The notes: a model not told the origin generated them from the letters alone. 64,000 bases of DNA from Bradyrhizobium sp. Y36 (GCF_002531575.1 NZ_NWTI01000010.1:124001-188000); one strand, 5' to 3'; counted from the first letter of the stretch, positions 52,789 through 61,768 are shown. Numbers and translations: made by a program.

Positions 52789-53274
52789 TCAAGCAGGTGG
52801 AAGCTGTTCGATGCGCAGCGAGAACTTGCCGCGCTTCAGTAGCGGTCGTGGACCATCGTCGAGCCGGCCGAGTCGGATCAAGCCGCTCGAATATTTGTAG
52901 CCGCCATGGAAGAACGCGAGGTTGCCCCATGGTGCGTAGTAACAAAGATCGCCGGGAGCCTCGTTCGAGAAAGGGCCGCCTTTTTCTTCCGCAAGCTTTC
53001 GCGGCAGGTAGGCGATTTTCTCGTTGGTCGAATAGTCCTCGATACCGAGATCTAAAGGCAACATCGCCGCGAATTCGCGGGCGGACGAATTGCCCTCCAG
53101 GGTTACCGTGAAGGTCTGATCCGCGAAGCTGCAACGAATACGCATGATCGCCGTTCCTCCGGGTTGTGCGCCAACGGCGGTTTCGGCGAAGGCCGCCTGC
53201 GGCATTAGAGCGGTCGAAATCATCGCAAAGACGAGCCGTCGGCGAGACAGTCCGTTTTCAGTAGTCGGTTTCAT
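52789..53274 (-). CDS. Tat-exported cyclophilin-like fold protein
   Basis: 161 residues from ATG 53274. The signal contains LSRRRLVFAM (twin Arg) and ends near AFAETAVGAQ. The mature part has FTVTLEGNSSAREFAAMLPL and GDLCYYAPWGNLAFFHGGY, typical of the small TM1367/YhcM-type cyclophilin-like family. These lack proline-isomerase residues and their function is unknown. The start lies 17 bp inside the upstream MFS gene. Confidence 0.8.
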   Translation of the reverse strand: MKPTTENGLSRRRLVFAMISTALMPQAAFAETAVGAQPGGTAIMRIRCSFADQTFTVTLEGNSSAREFAAMLPLDLGIEDYSTNEKIAYLPRKLAEEKGGPFSNEAPGDLCYYAPWGNLAFFHGGYKYSSGLIRLGRLDDGPRPLLKRGKFSLRIEQLPPA

Positions 53275-54490
53275 GAATTCGCCTCCACAGAGCCGCTGGC
53301 GCGGCATCGAGAACGGCCAGCAACGCTGAAGCGCCGAGAAGCCCCGCGCTCAAGAGGAATGTCGTTCGATAGCCCGCGGCGTCGAACAGGACCCCGCCGC
53401 CGGCGGCACCGAGCGTGATCGCCAGTTGAACGACCGCCACCAACAAGCCCCCCGCAGATTCCGCGTCGTCGGGAAATCGGCGCGCGACCCACGTCCACCA
53501 GGCGACCGGCGCACCGGTCCCGATCATGCCCCAGAAGGTCAGCAGAGCCGTCGTCGGCCCGGCACAACTCCCCAGCGCCACCAGGCCGCAGGCGATCGCA
53601 GCGAGAGCCAAGGGAGCCAAGATGAGGGGCGTCGAAAGACGGTGCGCCACCATGCGCCCGGTCAGCCAGGTGCCGATCACGCCGGCGATGCCCATGACGA
53701 GCAGCACCCCGGAGAGCGCGGAAACATCGAGACGCGTGACGGTTTCGAGAAACGGCCGCAGGTATGTGAACAGGGCGAACTGCCCGGCGAACAGCAGCGC
53801 GACCGCCGCCATGCCCAGGCGGGCGTTAGGACGACGCAGGATGCCCAGCGCGCTGCGCTGCTCCTTGGCCGCCTCGGACGGCATCGACGGCAGCGTCAGC
53901 CACTGCCAGGCGAAGGTGACGACGGCGAGCGGAATCACCAGGAAGAACGCGCCGCGCCAGCCGATGTACTGACCGAGAAAGCTGCCAAGGGGCGCGGCGA
54001 CGGTGGTCGCGACCGCGTTCCCGCCGTTGAGCATCGCAAGCGCGCGAGGCACCTGCCTCCCCGGAACCAGCCGCATGACGGTCGCGGCTGACATCGACCA
54101 GAAACCGCCGATGACCACCCCTAGCAGGGCGCGCCCCGCCATGAGCATCGCGAAGTTGGGCGCGAACGCGACCAGGAGACCCGACACCAGCATGAGGGCG
54201 GTCAACGAAAGCAGCAGCGTCCGACGATCGATGCCGCGGGTCATCGTGGAGATGGAGAGGCTGGTCAGCACCGCGAATAGACCGGACACCGAGATCGCCT
54301 GCCCGGCCGCGCCTTCGGTGAGATGGAGGTCGGACGCGATCGGGGTCAGGATGCTGACGGGCATGAATTCGGAGGCGATTAGCGTCGAGACGCACAGAGC
54401 CAGCGCAAGTACGGCGCCCCACCCCGTGCGATCCGAGCTCCGCTCCACTACTGAGGGGCGGGGGCTCATGAGGACAGCCTGTTCAGTCAC
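53258..54490 (-). CDS. MFS transporter (AraJ/arabinose-efflux-like)
   Basis: 410 residues with 12 predicted helices; motif GRALLGVVIGGFWSMSAATV in helix 4 and NGGNAVATTVAAPLGSFLG in helix 5 are typical of the DHA1 efflux family. Second transporter of this cluster. Immediately downstream of the LysR regulator gene (about 100 bp), same strand. Confidence 0.87.
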   Translation of the reverse strand: MTEQAVLMSPRPSVVERSSDRTGWGAVLALALCVSTLIASEFMPVSILTPIASDLHLTEGAAGQAISVSGLFAVLTSLSISTMTRGIDRRTLLLSLTALMLVSGLLVAFAPNFAMLMAGRALLGVVIGGFWSMSAATVMRLVPGRQVPRALAMLNGGNAVATTVAAPLGSFLGQYIGWRGAFFLVIPLAVVTFAWQWLTLPSMPSEAAKEQRSALGILRRPNARLGMAAVALLFAGQFALFTYLRPFLETVTRLDVSALSGVLLVMGIAGVIGTWLTGRMVAHRLSTPLILAPLALAAIACGLVALGSCAGPTTALLTFWGMIGTGAPVAWWTWVARRFPDDAESAGGLLVAVVQLAITLGAAGGGVLFDAAGYRTTFLLSAGLLGASALLAVLDAAPAALWRRIHETDY

Positions 54491-54591
54491 CTACTCGCTC
54501 CGTGCGATGATCCGTGCACGGAAGATAGGCCGCGTGGCAGCCCAGGATCATCCCGAACCTATGCGATGAAGCGTTGAATTACGCTCATCGA

Positions 54592-55512
54592 TCAGCCGAC
54601 CCCATATGGCCCGAGCGGCTGCATCTCTCGGATCAGGTCGATCAACAGGCGCAGGCCCGTCGGCAATTGGCGACGGCCCGGGTAATAGATGTGGAACCCG
54701 GGCCCCATCGGTGCCCAATCGTCAAGGACGCTGCGCAGCGCCCCCTGCGAAATCAGGGGCGCCGCACACGGCTGCGGGACGTAGGCCACCGCAGCCCCTG
54801 CCTGGACAAGGGCGAGCGCGAACTGGGTCTCGTCGATCGTGATCGCGCCCGGGACATCGACCGCGACGTCTTCGCCGTCCTTCTCGAATTCCCAGTGGTA
54901 GATGCTGTCATTGCCCAGGCGGATACGCAGACATCGGTGGGCGTGCAGGTCGCTCGGATGCGAGGGCAGACCATGCCGATCGAAATAGGCTGGCGAGCCG
55001 ACCACGACCCAGCGGAGATCGCCCGATAGCCGCTGCGCGACCATGTCCTCCGGCACCGTGCCGCCGTAGCGAATTCCGGCATCCGCACCCTGAGCGACCA
55101 CATCGATCAGGTGATTTGAAACAGCGACATCGATTTCGATGCCGGGATAGCGGTCGACGAACACCGGAAGGACCGGAGCCAGCAGCAACGAGCTTGCATG
55201 CTCAAGCACGTTGAGTCGAATCCGGCCCGTGGGTTCGTCCCGATAGCGATTGAGCGCTTCTATTGCCGTCCCGATTGCATCGAACGGGGCGGCCAGCGCC
55301 GCTTGCAGCTCCTCTCCGGCGGAGGTGAGGGTGACGCTACGGCTCGTACGATTGAAGAGCCGCACGCCCAGCCGCGCCTCTAGGGCCTTGAGTGAATGGC
55401 TTAACGCCGAGGCGCTCACGCCGAGCTCAAGGCCGGCCCGGCGAAAGCTGCGATGCTTCGCGAGCGCCAGGAAATAGGCAAAGTCGGCGAAATCGGTGCG
55501 GTTGATACGCAT
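54592..55512 (-). CDS. LysR-family transcriptional regulator
   Basis: 306 residues from ATG 55512; the frame extends upstream as non-coding sequence antisense to the SRAP remnant. N-terminal winged HTH: FRRAGLELGVSASALSHSLKALEARLGVRLFNRTSR. C-terminal effector domain (about 90-300). It heads the run of MFS, cyclophilin-like, dehydrogenase, MFS and CMD genes and probably activates them in response to an aromatic or aldehyde compound (inference). Confidence 0.9.
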   Translation of the reverse strand: MRINRTDFADFAYFLALAKHRSFRRAGLELGVSASALSHSLKALEARLGVRLFNRTSRSVTLTSAGEELQAALAAPFDAIGTAIEALNRYRDEPTGRIRLNVLEHASSLLLAPVLPVFVDRYPGIEIDVAVSNHLIDVVAQGADAGIRYGGTVPEDMVAQRLSGDLRWVVVGSPAYFDRHGLPSHPSDLHAHRCLRIRLGNDSIYHWEFEKDGEDVAVDVPGAITIDETQFALALVQAGAAVAYVPQPCAAPLISQGALRSVLDDWAPMGPGFHIYYPGRRQLPTGLRLLIDLIREMQPLGPYGVG

Positions 55513-55614
55513 AGTTCGGACTCTGCCCCTTGCGCGGTCATGGTGCAACGATGATGAGTCAAACTCAACGATGTTCGCACAGGCCCACGCATGGCTAAAG
55601 CGAGAAGGACGGAA

Positions 55615-55926
55615 GATCGTGCTCTGCAGGTCCGCGATCGACGAGACCCGGCCGCTCGCATGCTTCGCGGGCATCTGGACGAACTGGACGTCGGTCAGGA
55701 AGGCGAGACCACCAACGACCTCTACGCCTTCCTGACGACGGAGGCGAACACGGCAGTCTTCGCCATCCATCCGAAGGCCATGCCCGTGATTTTGACGACG
55801 CCGCAAGAGGTCGAGATCTGGAAGACCGCGCCGGCGGAGCAGGCCTTGAAGCTGCAGCGGCCGCTCCCGGACGGCACGCTGCGAATCGTGGCGCGCGGGA
55901 CCAAAGAGGATCAAGCTGCTACATGA
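55615..55926 (+). pseudogene. SRAP (YedK-type) remnant
   Basis: Only the C-terminal part of SRAP remains: SAIDETRPLACFAGIWTNWT in one frame, then GETTNDLYAFLTTEAN, HPKAMPVILTTPQEVEIW and LPDGTLRIVARGTKED in the next. Nearly the same residues occur in the intact SRAP at 44059-44790. The catalytic Cys half is gone and a frameshift occurs near 55710, so it cannot be active. Confidence 0.75.
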
Positions 55927-56209
55927 AACTCGCCGAAATCCGTCCCTATGCCAATCCGGAAGCCGCAGCCCGCAAACTGGTCGAGTTGGCAACCGGTGTC
56001 GCGCCGGCCCAGGACGGTCGCATCATATCGAAAAAATCAACGCGCCATTCCTGTTCACGCTGAAGGCAACAGGCAGCGAGTTCGGCGCCGGCCTCGAGTT
56101 CGCGGTCGATCGAGGCGGGCTGGAACTGCACGAAAGCGGCACCTACGTTGCGGATGCTACCGCCAGGCAACGATCTGTTTCCGCGTCAGTAAAGCAGCAG
56201 CACCGATAG
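55923..56209 (+). pseudogene. Small conserved hypothetical gene, frameshifted
   Basis: ATG 55923 gives MKLAEIRPYANPEAAARKLV, followed by GVAPAQDGR. At about 56022 the sense frame moves to +1: HIEKINAPFLFTLKAT, then LELHESGTYV. Read together these form one ~95-residue protein resembling a family common in Bradyrhizobium (from memory). In the original frame it stops after 46 codons. Confidence 0.6.
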
Positions 56210-56382
56210 CTACGATGCCAACGACGCACAGATTCCGATACCCAGATAAGGCAATGCGAGGCGCATCGGCTTCCCCCCGAGACGCGAAAGACTACGAATC
56301 TCCAATTGCGTCGAACGACGTGGACCCACCGGCATCGCAGGCCGATTGCTCCGACCTTCAAGAGCGGCATGTGAGGACTGCT

Positions 56383-56612
56383 ATGCCAAAGCATTTTTTC
56401 TACGTTCATCATGGCCACACCGAACTAGACGAAGAGGGCGAGGAGTTGCCCGACAAGCATGCGGCATGTCGGGAGGCGACGGTGACCGAGGACAGATTCT
56501 GCAAGGTCTCGATGGCAAGTTGCGCCCGCAGGAGGACTGGAGCATAGAGGTCGTCGGCGAGTTTCAGAACCCGCTCTACACCCTGCGCATCAGCGCCGAG
56601 AAGCCGAAGTGA
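56383..56612 (+). pseudogene. DUF6894-like small protein gene, frameshifted
   Basis: MPKHFFYVHHGHTELDEEGE and PDKHAACREATVT are in the frame of ATG 56383; the rest (ILQGLDGKLRPQEDW, then LYTLRISAEKPK) is in the next frame after one missing base near 56490. Together they give the ~76-residue DUF6894 pattern. Confidence 0.6.
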
Positions 56613-56686
56613 CGAAGCTTTTGATCGTAGCGGCGATCGTCCTCACGGCGCTCATCGCGTTTTCGGTGTGGGTGATCGCGCTATGA
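56609..56686 (+). CDS. Small single-pass membrane peptide (25 aa)
   Basis: GTG 56609 overlaps the previous stop (GTGA). The product is a short basic start followed by one hydrophobic helix (LLIVAAIVLTALIAFSVWVI). The codon choice and coupling support a real small membrane protein; no function is known. Confidence 0.4.
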   Translation: MTKLLIVAAIVLTALIAFSVWVIAL

Positions 56687-56839
56687 CCGTCGAGACATCG
56701 GGTTCTTCCAAACCGGTCGCCTGCTGACATTCGCATGGCATGCCCGCCCCGCACTGGCAGCCCTTCTCATCCCAAGGCTGGAACGGGTGGTTTTCGCAGA
56801 CCCAGCCCAAACCGAAGCAGATCTGACAATCGGGATCTA

Positions 56840-57067
56840 TCAGGTGACCGACTCCAGCGGGCGCTCGGCACGGAATTTCTTGTAATCGCTGATGGCCGTG
56901 TTCGAGAGCATCAAGACCCGACGCTCGCCGCGACGAACCATTGTTTCCACCGACTCCAGCAGAACCTTGCCCGCAACCGACGGGTCGCCGAGGTCACCGG
57001 TGCCTTCAAGGTAATCCCAGGCGATCTGAATCGAATTTTCCATGACGACGGGCAAGGGCTCACTCAT
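56840..57067 (-). CDS. Small hypothetical protein
   Basis: 75 residues from ATG 57067 (the frame is open to 57202 but the upstream part looks non-coding). MENSIQIAWDYLEGTGDLGD is followed by a long helix (AGKVLLESVETMVRRG) and a C-terminal YKKFRAERP. No family known to me. Confidence 0.55.
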   Translation of the reverse strand: MSEPLPVVMENSIQIAWDYLEGTGDLGDPSVAGKVLLESVETMVRRGERRVLMLSNTAISDYKKFRAERPLESVT

Positions 57068-57267
57068 GGAAAGGAAACAAATCCGGGGCGGGCATGTTCC
57101 CCCGGGCTCCCGATTGGACCCCAAAGCCGGTCGTGCAGCTAGGCTTGTGCGCAGTCGGCGCAAAAGGTGGACGATCCGGGGTCGTCCGAATCCAAAACCC
57201 AATCCGTGTCGCCGCCCGGAACGAATCTCGGGTCGGCAGGATTCGTTTCACGGGGAGAGCAGAATCG

Positions 57268-57531
57268 ATGCCGATGAAGGAACGACGACCAGCGACCCGA
57301 ACGCTCCGCGGCTGGGCGCTCGCCGTGCTGCAGGAGGCCGGCGCCATCCACGAATGCGAAGAGCACGGCTGGGCGCAGGACCGCGCCGATCCTCATGCCC
57401 GAGATCGCGCCTTCGACATCGCACGCCACGATCCGCCGACCGGCGTCTCGCCGGAGGAAGCCGTCGCGGAGGTCGGCGACGTGCTGGGATCGATCGGCGA
57501 CACTTGCCCCGAGTGCCAGCCAGTACATTGA
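57268..57531 (+). CDS. Small hypothetical protein with Cys/His residues
   Basis: 87 residues from ATG 57268, with GGGGAG 9 bp upstream. GAIHECEEHGWAQDRADPHA and GDTCPECQPVH supply Cys and His that could bind metal. Divergent from the 56840-57067 gene across 200 bp. Confidence 0.6.
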   Translation: MPMKERRPATRTLRGWALAVLQEAGAIHECEEHGWAQDRADPHARDRAFDIARHDPPTGVSPEEAVAEVGDVLGSIGDTCPECQPVH

Positions 57532-57727
57532 GGGCAAGCGGCACAAAGGAAGATCCTTTTCGGCGCCGCAGCGTGTGTGGTTCCAGAAATTGTGAAGCCG
57601 CTTACGCCGTCTTTCTTGTTGGCAGCTCCGACCGCCAGGCCCTAAATTTGGTCCGTCGCCGAGCGGCCCGAGGCAACTATCGGCGACGAGAACACTGTTG
57701 TGGTCCCGCCCAGGAGCAAGCTGCGCC

Positions 57728-57946
57728 ATGTCGAAACGGCGTCGTTTCAAGCAATCAATTTCCCTCAAAGACCGGCTCGCCAATTTCGCCGAGGAAGCCC
57801 TCAAGAAGGCATCGAATCTTCCGCCCGGCACCGATCGCGAAGAGATGCTCAAAAAAGTCCGCCAAGCAGACATCGCGTCCCACATGGACGAATGGACCCA
57901 TTCGCGCGAACCGCAGCCGCCGACCCGGAGCAATGACGATCCATGA
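57728..57946 (+). CDS. Small hypothetical protein
   Basis: 72 residues, basic N-terminus (SKRRRFKQSISLKDRLANFA) and a helical body; resembles a small family frequent in Bradyrhizobium genomes (from memory). Overlaps the next gene by 4 bp. Confidence 0.65.
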   Translation: MSKRRRFKQSISLKDRLANFAEEALKKASNLPPGTDREEMLKKVRQADIASHMDEWTHSREPQPPTRSNDDP

Positions 57947-58152
57947 AAGCGCTAGACGACCGAACGATAGCCAATCTCGATGTCGCCCTCGAAGAAGCTT
58001 GTCGATCTCTCCCTCATGGAGGCGACCACGAAATCAGAAGGGAGGTCGCACAAAAGCTGCTCGACAGCGCCATCCAGGGTAACAGGACGTTATCCGGATT
58101 GACGGAGATCGCTCGGGCGGCTCTCGCGGTGGCGATTAGGAAGTACGCCTAA
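57943..58152 (+). CDS. Small hypothetical protein
   Basis: 69 residues, all-helical (LDVALEEACRSLPHGGDHE; RREVAQKLLDSAIQGN). No family recognised. Coupled to the 57728 gene by ATGA; followed by 164 bp without a gene. Confidence 0.6.
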   Translation: MKALDDRTIANLDVALEEACRSLPHGGDHEIRREVAQKLLDSAIQGNRTLSGLTEIARAALAVAIRKYA

Positions 58153-58316
58153 CAGCACGACGCCATTGTTGCTCTCCCGCTGATCAGCGGGCGAGTAGCG
58201 GACCGCATCGTTGCATGCCTGCTTGGACCTCGGATCGCTCCAGCCAGACTCCCGGATAGGAACTGGCGGCCCTTTCCAGTCTTAAACGAATATTTCCAAT
58301 CGACGGGAGCAACGAC

Positions 58317-58619
58317 ATGCCTCGCGGCGACAAGTCAAGTTACACGGATAAGCAGAAGCGGCAGGCCGAGCACATCGAAGAAGGTTATGAGCACCGCGGA
58401 GTTTCTGAGAAGGAAGCCGAGCGGCGCGCCTGGGCGACCGTCAACAAGGAAACTCACGGCGGCAAGAAGAGCGGCTCGGGTCGCGGCACGAAGGAAGATC
58501 ACTCGCCGTCCCGAAAGGGTGGTCGATTAGGCGGGGCGGCATCGGCCAAGCGACCGGCATCGGAGCGTTCGAGGTCCGCCAAAAAGGCGGCCAAGACCAG
58601 AAAGCGACGCGCAGCGTAG
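58317..58619 (+). CDS. Basic 'plasmid stabilisation'-type small protein
   Basis: 100 residues. YTDKQKRQAEHIEEGYE and EAERRAWATVNKETHGGKKSG followed by a Lys/Arg/Ser-rich tail (KKAAKTRKRRAA) match a family usually annotated as plasmid stabilisation protein, whose actual role is unproven. The tail suggests nucleic-acid binding. A 49-residue membrane protein gene follows 19 bp downstream. Confidence 0.75.
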   Translation: MPRGDKSSYTDKQKRQAEHIEEGYEHRGVSEKEAERRAWATVNKETHGGKKSGSGRGTKEDHSPSRKGGRLGGAASAKRPASERSRSAKKAAKTRKRRAA

Positions 58620-58638
58620 TCATCAAAGGGAGAGCAAG

Positions 58639-58788
58639 ATGGGTCTCGAAGCCGTCTTTTTCCTCGGGGCGCTTGTGCTCCTCACGGCGCTGATCTACGG
58701 CGTCCTCAGCTATCGTTATCGAAATCGGGCGTTGGATCGCGTGGCCGAAGAGGTCACGCGCGAGAGGTATCGAAAGAACGAAACCTAG
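58639..58788 (+). CDS. Small membrane protein (49 aa)
   Basis: ATG 58639 with GGGAG upstream. A single hydrophobic helix (VFFLGALVLLTALIYGVL) is followed by a charged cytoplasmic tail (RNRALDRVAEEVTRERY). Probably in a unit with the preceding gene. Function unknown. Confidence 0.6.
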   Translation: MGLEAVFFLGALVLLTALIYGVLSYRYRNRALDRVAEEVTRERYRKNET

Positions 58789-58829
58789 TGCGACGCGGTC
58801 GGACTGTTCGACGTCGACCACGCCGCCCG

Positions 58830-59271
58830 TCACGTCTTTTCTTTGGAAATATCGATCAGCGCTATGCCGAGATCCGGCTTCTCCTTGCGTCTGAGGTGTG
58901 CTGGCGTGTCCACGATGACAACCTCGAGCTTGGGTCGAACCTTCCCTTCGAGAAGGTGTCCGCCCCGCGTCGCACCGTCGGCCAGACCCACGACCACGTG
59001 CACGTGGAGGCTCGCCTTTCCGTCGTCGCCGATCGCGATATCGCCGATCGCGCTCAACACCTCGCATTGCTCCGCGACCTCGATCTTCTTGTAGGTTTTC
59101 TTCTCGAAGTCGAACCAGCCGACGATCGCCCTTTCGAAGGCGCCGATGGCCGTGAGCGATGCCGCCGTGATGCCGACGTCATCGTGAGCGTCGCGAATGC
59201 TTCCTCGCCGGATTCGAGGATTGCGATGCGGGTCTCCGAGCAATCTCGCCCGATAGTTTTGCGCTCTTCAT
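58830..59271 (-). pseudogene. DUF296/PPC-domain gene with two frameshifts
   Basis: The C-terminal 100 codons (AASLTAIGAFERAIVGWFDF, CEVLSAIGDIAI and ATRGGHLLEGKVRPKLEVVI) are a PPC/DUF296 domain. The start MKSAKL (ATG 59271) and the next segment (ETRIAILESGEEAFATLTM) lie in two other frames, so two indels separate them. Intact members are about 140 residues. Confidence 0.65.
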
Positions 59272-59276
59272 CGACT

Positions 59277-59837
59277 TCAAGCCGCGCTGCGCTGGGTGTG
59301 TCGACCTTCCTTGACCTCTTCCACGATCTTCGCGCAGAAGGCGTCGAGATCACCGGGGTTGCGGGAGGTGATGACGCCCTGGTCGACGACGACCTCTGCA
59401 TCTTCCCACTTCGCGCCGGCATTCGCCACGTCTGTCTTGATCGACTTGAAGGACGTCATCTTGCGACCTTTCGCGATCCCGGTTTCGATGAGAAGCCAAG
59501 GAGCATGGCATACGGCCGCCACGACCTTCTTTGCGTCGAATATATCCTTGATGAACTTCAGCGCCTTGGGCTCGACGCGCAGGAGATCCGGATTGATCTG
59601 CCCACCGGGCAAAACGATCGCGTCGTAGTCGGCGGCCGATGCTTCGTCGAGAGTCTTGTCGACTTTCACGGGCCGACCCCAATCTTTCTTGTCCCAGCCC
59701 TTGATCTCGCCCGCGGCGAGCGAGACCACGTCGACCGTTGCGCCAGCCTTCTTCAACCGCTCCAGCGGAACTTCCAGCTCGGCCTGCTCGAAGCCGTTCG
59801 TGGCGAGAATGGCGATCTTTTTGCCGGTCAAATCCAT
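59277..59837 (-). CDS. PfpI/DJ-1 superfamily protein
   Basis: 186 residues from ATG 59837 (12 upstream codons appear non-coding). The nucleophile elbow is AAVCHAPWLL (Cys about 104), with Glu in FEQAELEVP and YDAIVLPGGQ before it. Such proteins act as glyoxalase III/deglycase or stress chaperones. It ends with TQRSAA just upstream of the DUF296 remnant. Confidence 0.9.
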   Translation of the reverse strand: MDLTGKKIAILATNGFEQAELEVPLERLKKAGATVDVVSLAAGEIKGWDKKDWGRPVKVDKTLDEASAADYDAIVLPGGQINPDLLRVEPKALKFIKDIFDAKKVVAAVCHAPWLLIETGIAKGRKMTSFKSIKTDVANAGAKWEDAEVVVDQGVITSRNPGDLDAFCAKIVEEVKEGRHTQRSAA

Positions 59838-59976
59838 GGGTCCGATCCTTCGCTTCGGGGTTTTGTCCACCAATCGATCGTCTCGAACATCGTTCCTGAA
59901 AAGCTGGATCGGGCTGGAATTAGGACCCGGCCGTCGCGACGACGGTTATGAAGATTAAAGAGCAGGAGAGTTTCGC

Positions 59977-60744
59977 ATGACCGACAGGTTCCAAGGCAAG
60001 GTCGTCATCGTCACGGGAGCGGCTTCAGGTATCGGAGAAGCGACGGCGCGCCGCTTTGTCGCGGAGGGCGCGAAAGTGGCGATGATTGACCGCGATGAAG
60101 CCTCACTCGAAAAGGTGGCCAAGAGTCTGCCTGCCGACCAAGTCATGGTTCAGACGGCCGACGTGTCGGATTCTCGTGCCGTCGATGGAATGGTCGCGGC
60201 CGTCGCCGGCCGCTTCGGGCGGTTGGACGTGATCGTGAACAATGCCGGCGTCCATGAAGGCGGAGATCCGGCTTCGATCACCGACGAGAAATGGCGGAAG
60301 GTGATGTCGACTGACATCGATGGTGTGTTCTATGGCTGCCGCGCGGCGCTGCCTCATCTCGAAAAGACCAGTGGCTCGATCGTGAACACCGCGTCGGTCT
60401 CGGGGACCGGCGGCGATTGGGGTATGAGCCCCTACAACGCGGCGAAGGGCGCCGTCGTCAATCTAACGCGTGCCCTCGCTCTGGACCTCGGCAAGAAGGG
60501 CATCCGCGTGAACGCGGTTTGTCCCAGCCTGACGCGTACGGGAATGACGGAAGACATGATGGACGACAAGAAGCTGCTGGCGAAGTTCGCCGAGCGGATT
60601 CCGTTAGGCCGCGTCTGCGAACCGCAGGAAGTCGCCGCGGTAATCGCGTTCCTGGCGAGCGACGACGCGAGCTTCATGACCGGCGCCAACGTCGCGGTGG
60701 ACGGGGGCGTGTCCGCCTCTAATGGACAACCGGCCCAGGAATAG
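59977..60744 (+). CDS. Short-chain dehydrogenase/reductase
   Basis: 255 residues. Cofactor motif VTGAASGIGEATARR, NNAGVHEG, catalytic Ser in NTASVSGTGG and Tyr-x-x-x-Lys in SPYNAAKGAV. Classical SDR length. Substrate unknown. Divergent from the PfpI gene and convergent with the HAD phosphatase. Confidence 0.93.
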   Translation: MTDRFQGKVVIVTGAASGIGEATARRFVAEGAKVAMIDRDEASLEKVAKSLPADQVMVQTADVSDSRAVDGMVAAVAGRFGRLDVIVNNAGVHEGGDPASITDEKWRKVMSTDIDGVFYGCRAALPHLEKTSGSIVNTASVSGTGGDWGMSPYNAAKGAVVNLTRALALDLGKKGIRVNAVCPSLTRTGMTEDMMDDKKLLAKFAERIPLGRVCEPQEVAAVIAFLASDDASFMTGANVAVDGGVSASNGQPAQE

Positions 60745-60766
60745 CCCCCAAGCGTCGTCCGCCGTC

Positions 60767-61444
60767 CTACTTAGCGAGCGCTGTGTCGTCAAAACGTGCG
60801 TAGAGGGTGCTCGGTCCTGGGTACACTTCGACGCACCCGGCCTCCCGCAGCGAGTATTCGGTGAACCCGCCACAGAGGACGCCGAGGGTCGGGATTCCGG
60901 CTTTGCGGGCCGCGACGGCGTCGTACGGCGTGTCGCCGATCGCGACCGCTTCGGCTCCTTCGATGCCGAGCTTCTTTAGCACGACCTCGAAGATGTCCGG
61001 GGCCGGCTTGGATTCGTCGACGTCTTCCGCTGACGTCGCGACGTCTGCCAGACCTGAGATGGCCGCGATGTCGAGATACTTCTTCAGTTCGTCCTTCTTC
61101 GCGGAGGAAGCTACGGCGATGCGGAGACCGGTCTCGCGGGCGCGCTGCAGAAGTTCCGGAACCGCCGAGAAGGGGCGGACAAGCGGCAGATAAGTCGACT
61201 TGAACCGATTGCCGCGCCACTCCTCTAGATCTTTGCCGTGTTCTCTCTGCTGTTGCTCGGACAGAAACACCGGGATGAGCTTGTCGCCGCCTTTCCCGAT
61301 CTGGCTACGCACCTGCTCGAAAGTGACGTCGTGACCGAACTTGACCATCGCTTCCTGCCAGGCCAGCGCGTGGAGATCGACCGAGTCCAGAAGCGTGCCG
61401 TCGAGATCGAAAATGGCTGCTTTAGGCAATTCGAGATCCTCCAT
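60767..61444 (-). CDS. HAD-superfamily phosphatase (beta-phosphoglucomutase-like)
   Basis: 225 residues. Motif I AIFDLDGTLLDSVD, Ser in VASSAKKDE (motif II), Lys in ESKPAPD and the acidic motif IV IGDTPYDAVAA. A helical cap lies between motifs I and II. Likely hydrolyses a sugar phosphate or a small phosphomonoester. Confidence 0.9.
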   Translation of the reverse strand: MEDLELPKAAIFDLDGTLLDSVDLHALAWQEAMVKFGHDVTFEQVRSQIGKGGDKLIPVFLSEQQQREHGKDLEEWRGNRFKSTYLPLVRPFSAVPELLQRARETGLRIAVASSAKKDELKKYLDIAAISGLADVATSAEDVDESKPAPDIFEVVLKKLGIEGAEAVAIGDTPYDAVAARKAGIPTLGVLCGGFTEYSLREAGCVEVYPGPSTLYARFDDTALAK

Positions 61445-61478
61445 GATCCTGACGATCCAGCGACGCGCACCACTCCGC

Positions 61479-61766
61479 CTAGGGCGTGTTCTTCACCATG
61501 CGCCGGTTGAGGTCCGGAGCCCCGTCGTCCCACCAGACGGGACCGCGTTCACCCAGCGCGCGCTTGGCGTCGTCGACGGCTCGACGCGCGGTGGATTCCG
61601 TATCCAGATCCGACGACTTGCTCGCGTCTCGGATCGCTCTCCTCGCTGTCATCAGGCGAGACACCCGATCGCCGCGCTCGACTTCCCCAAGGTTCGGGTT
61701 CGCCATCCGCCAGAGACGGCCACGGACGACAAAGTAGCGCCCGTCCGGTGTCACCGGATGTCGCAC
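61479..61766 (-). CDS. Small hypothetical protein encoded with Ku
   Basis: 95 residues beginning RHPVTPDGRYFVVRGRLWRM. Arg-rich helical body with RRAIRDASKSSDLDTESTAR. The gene starts 2 bp after the ku stop, so it is co-transcribed; similar genes beside ku are known to me from related genomes. Function unknown. Confidence 0.7.
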   Translation of the reverse strand: MRHPVTPDGRYFVVRGRLWRMANPNLGEVERGDRVSRLMTARRAIRDASKSSDLDTESTARRAVDDAKRALGERGPVWWDDGAPDLNRRMVKNTP

Positions 61767-61768
61767 AC

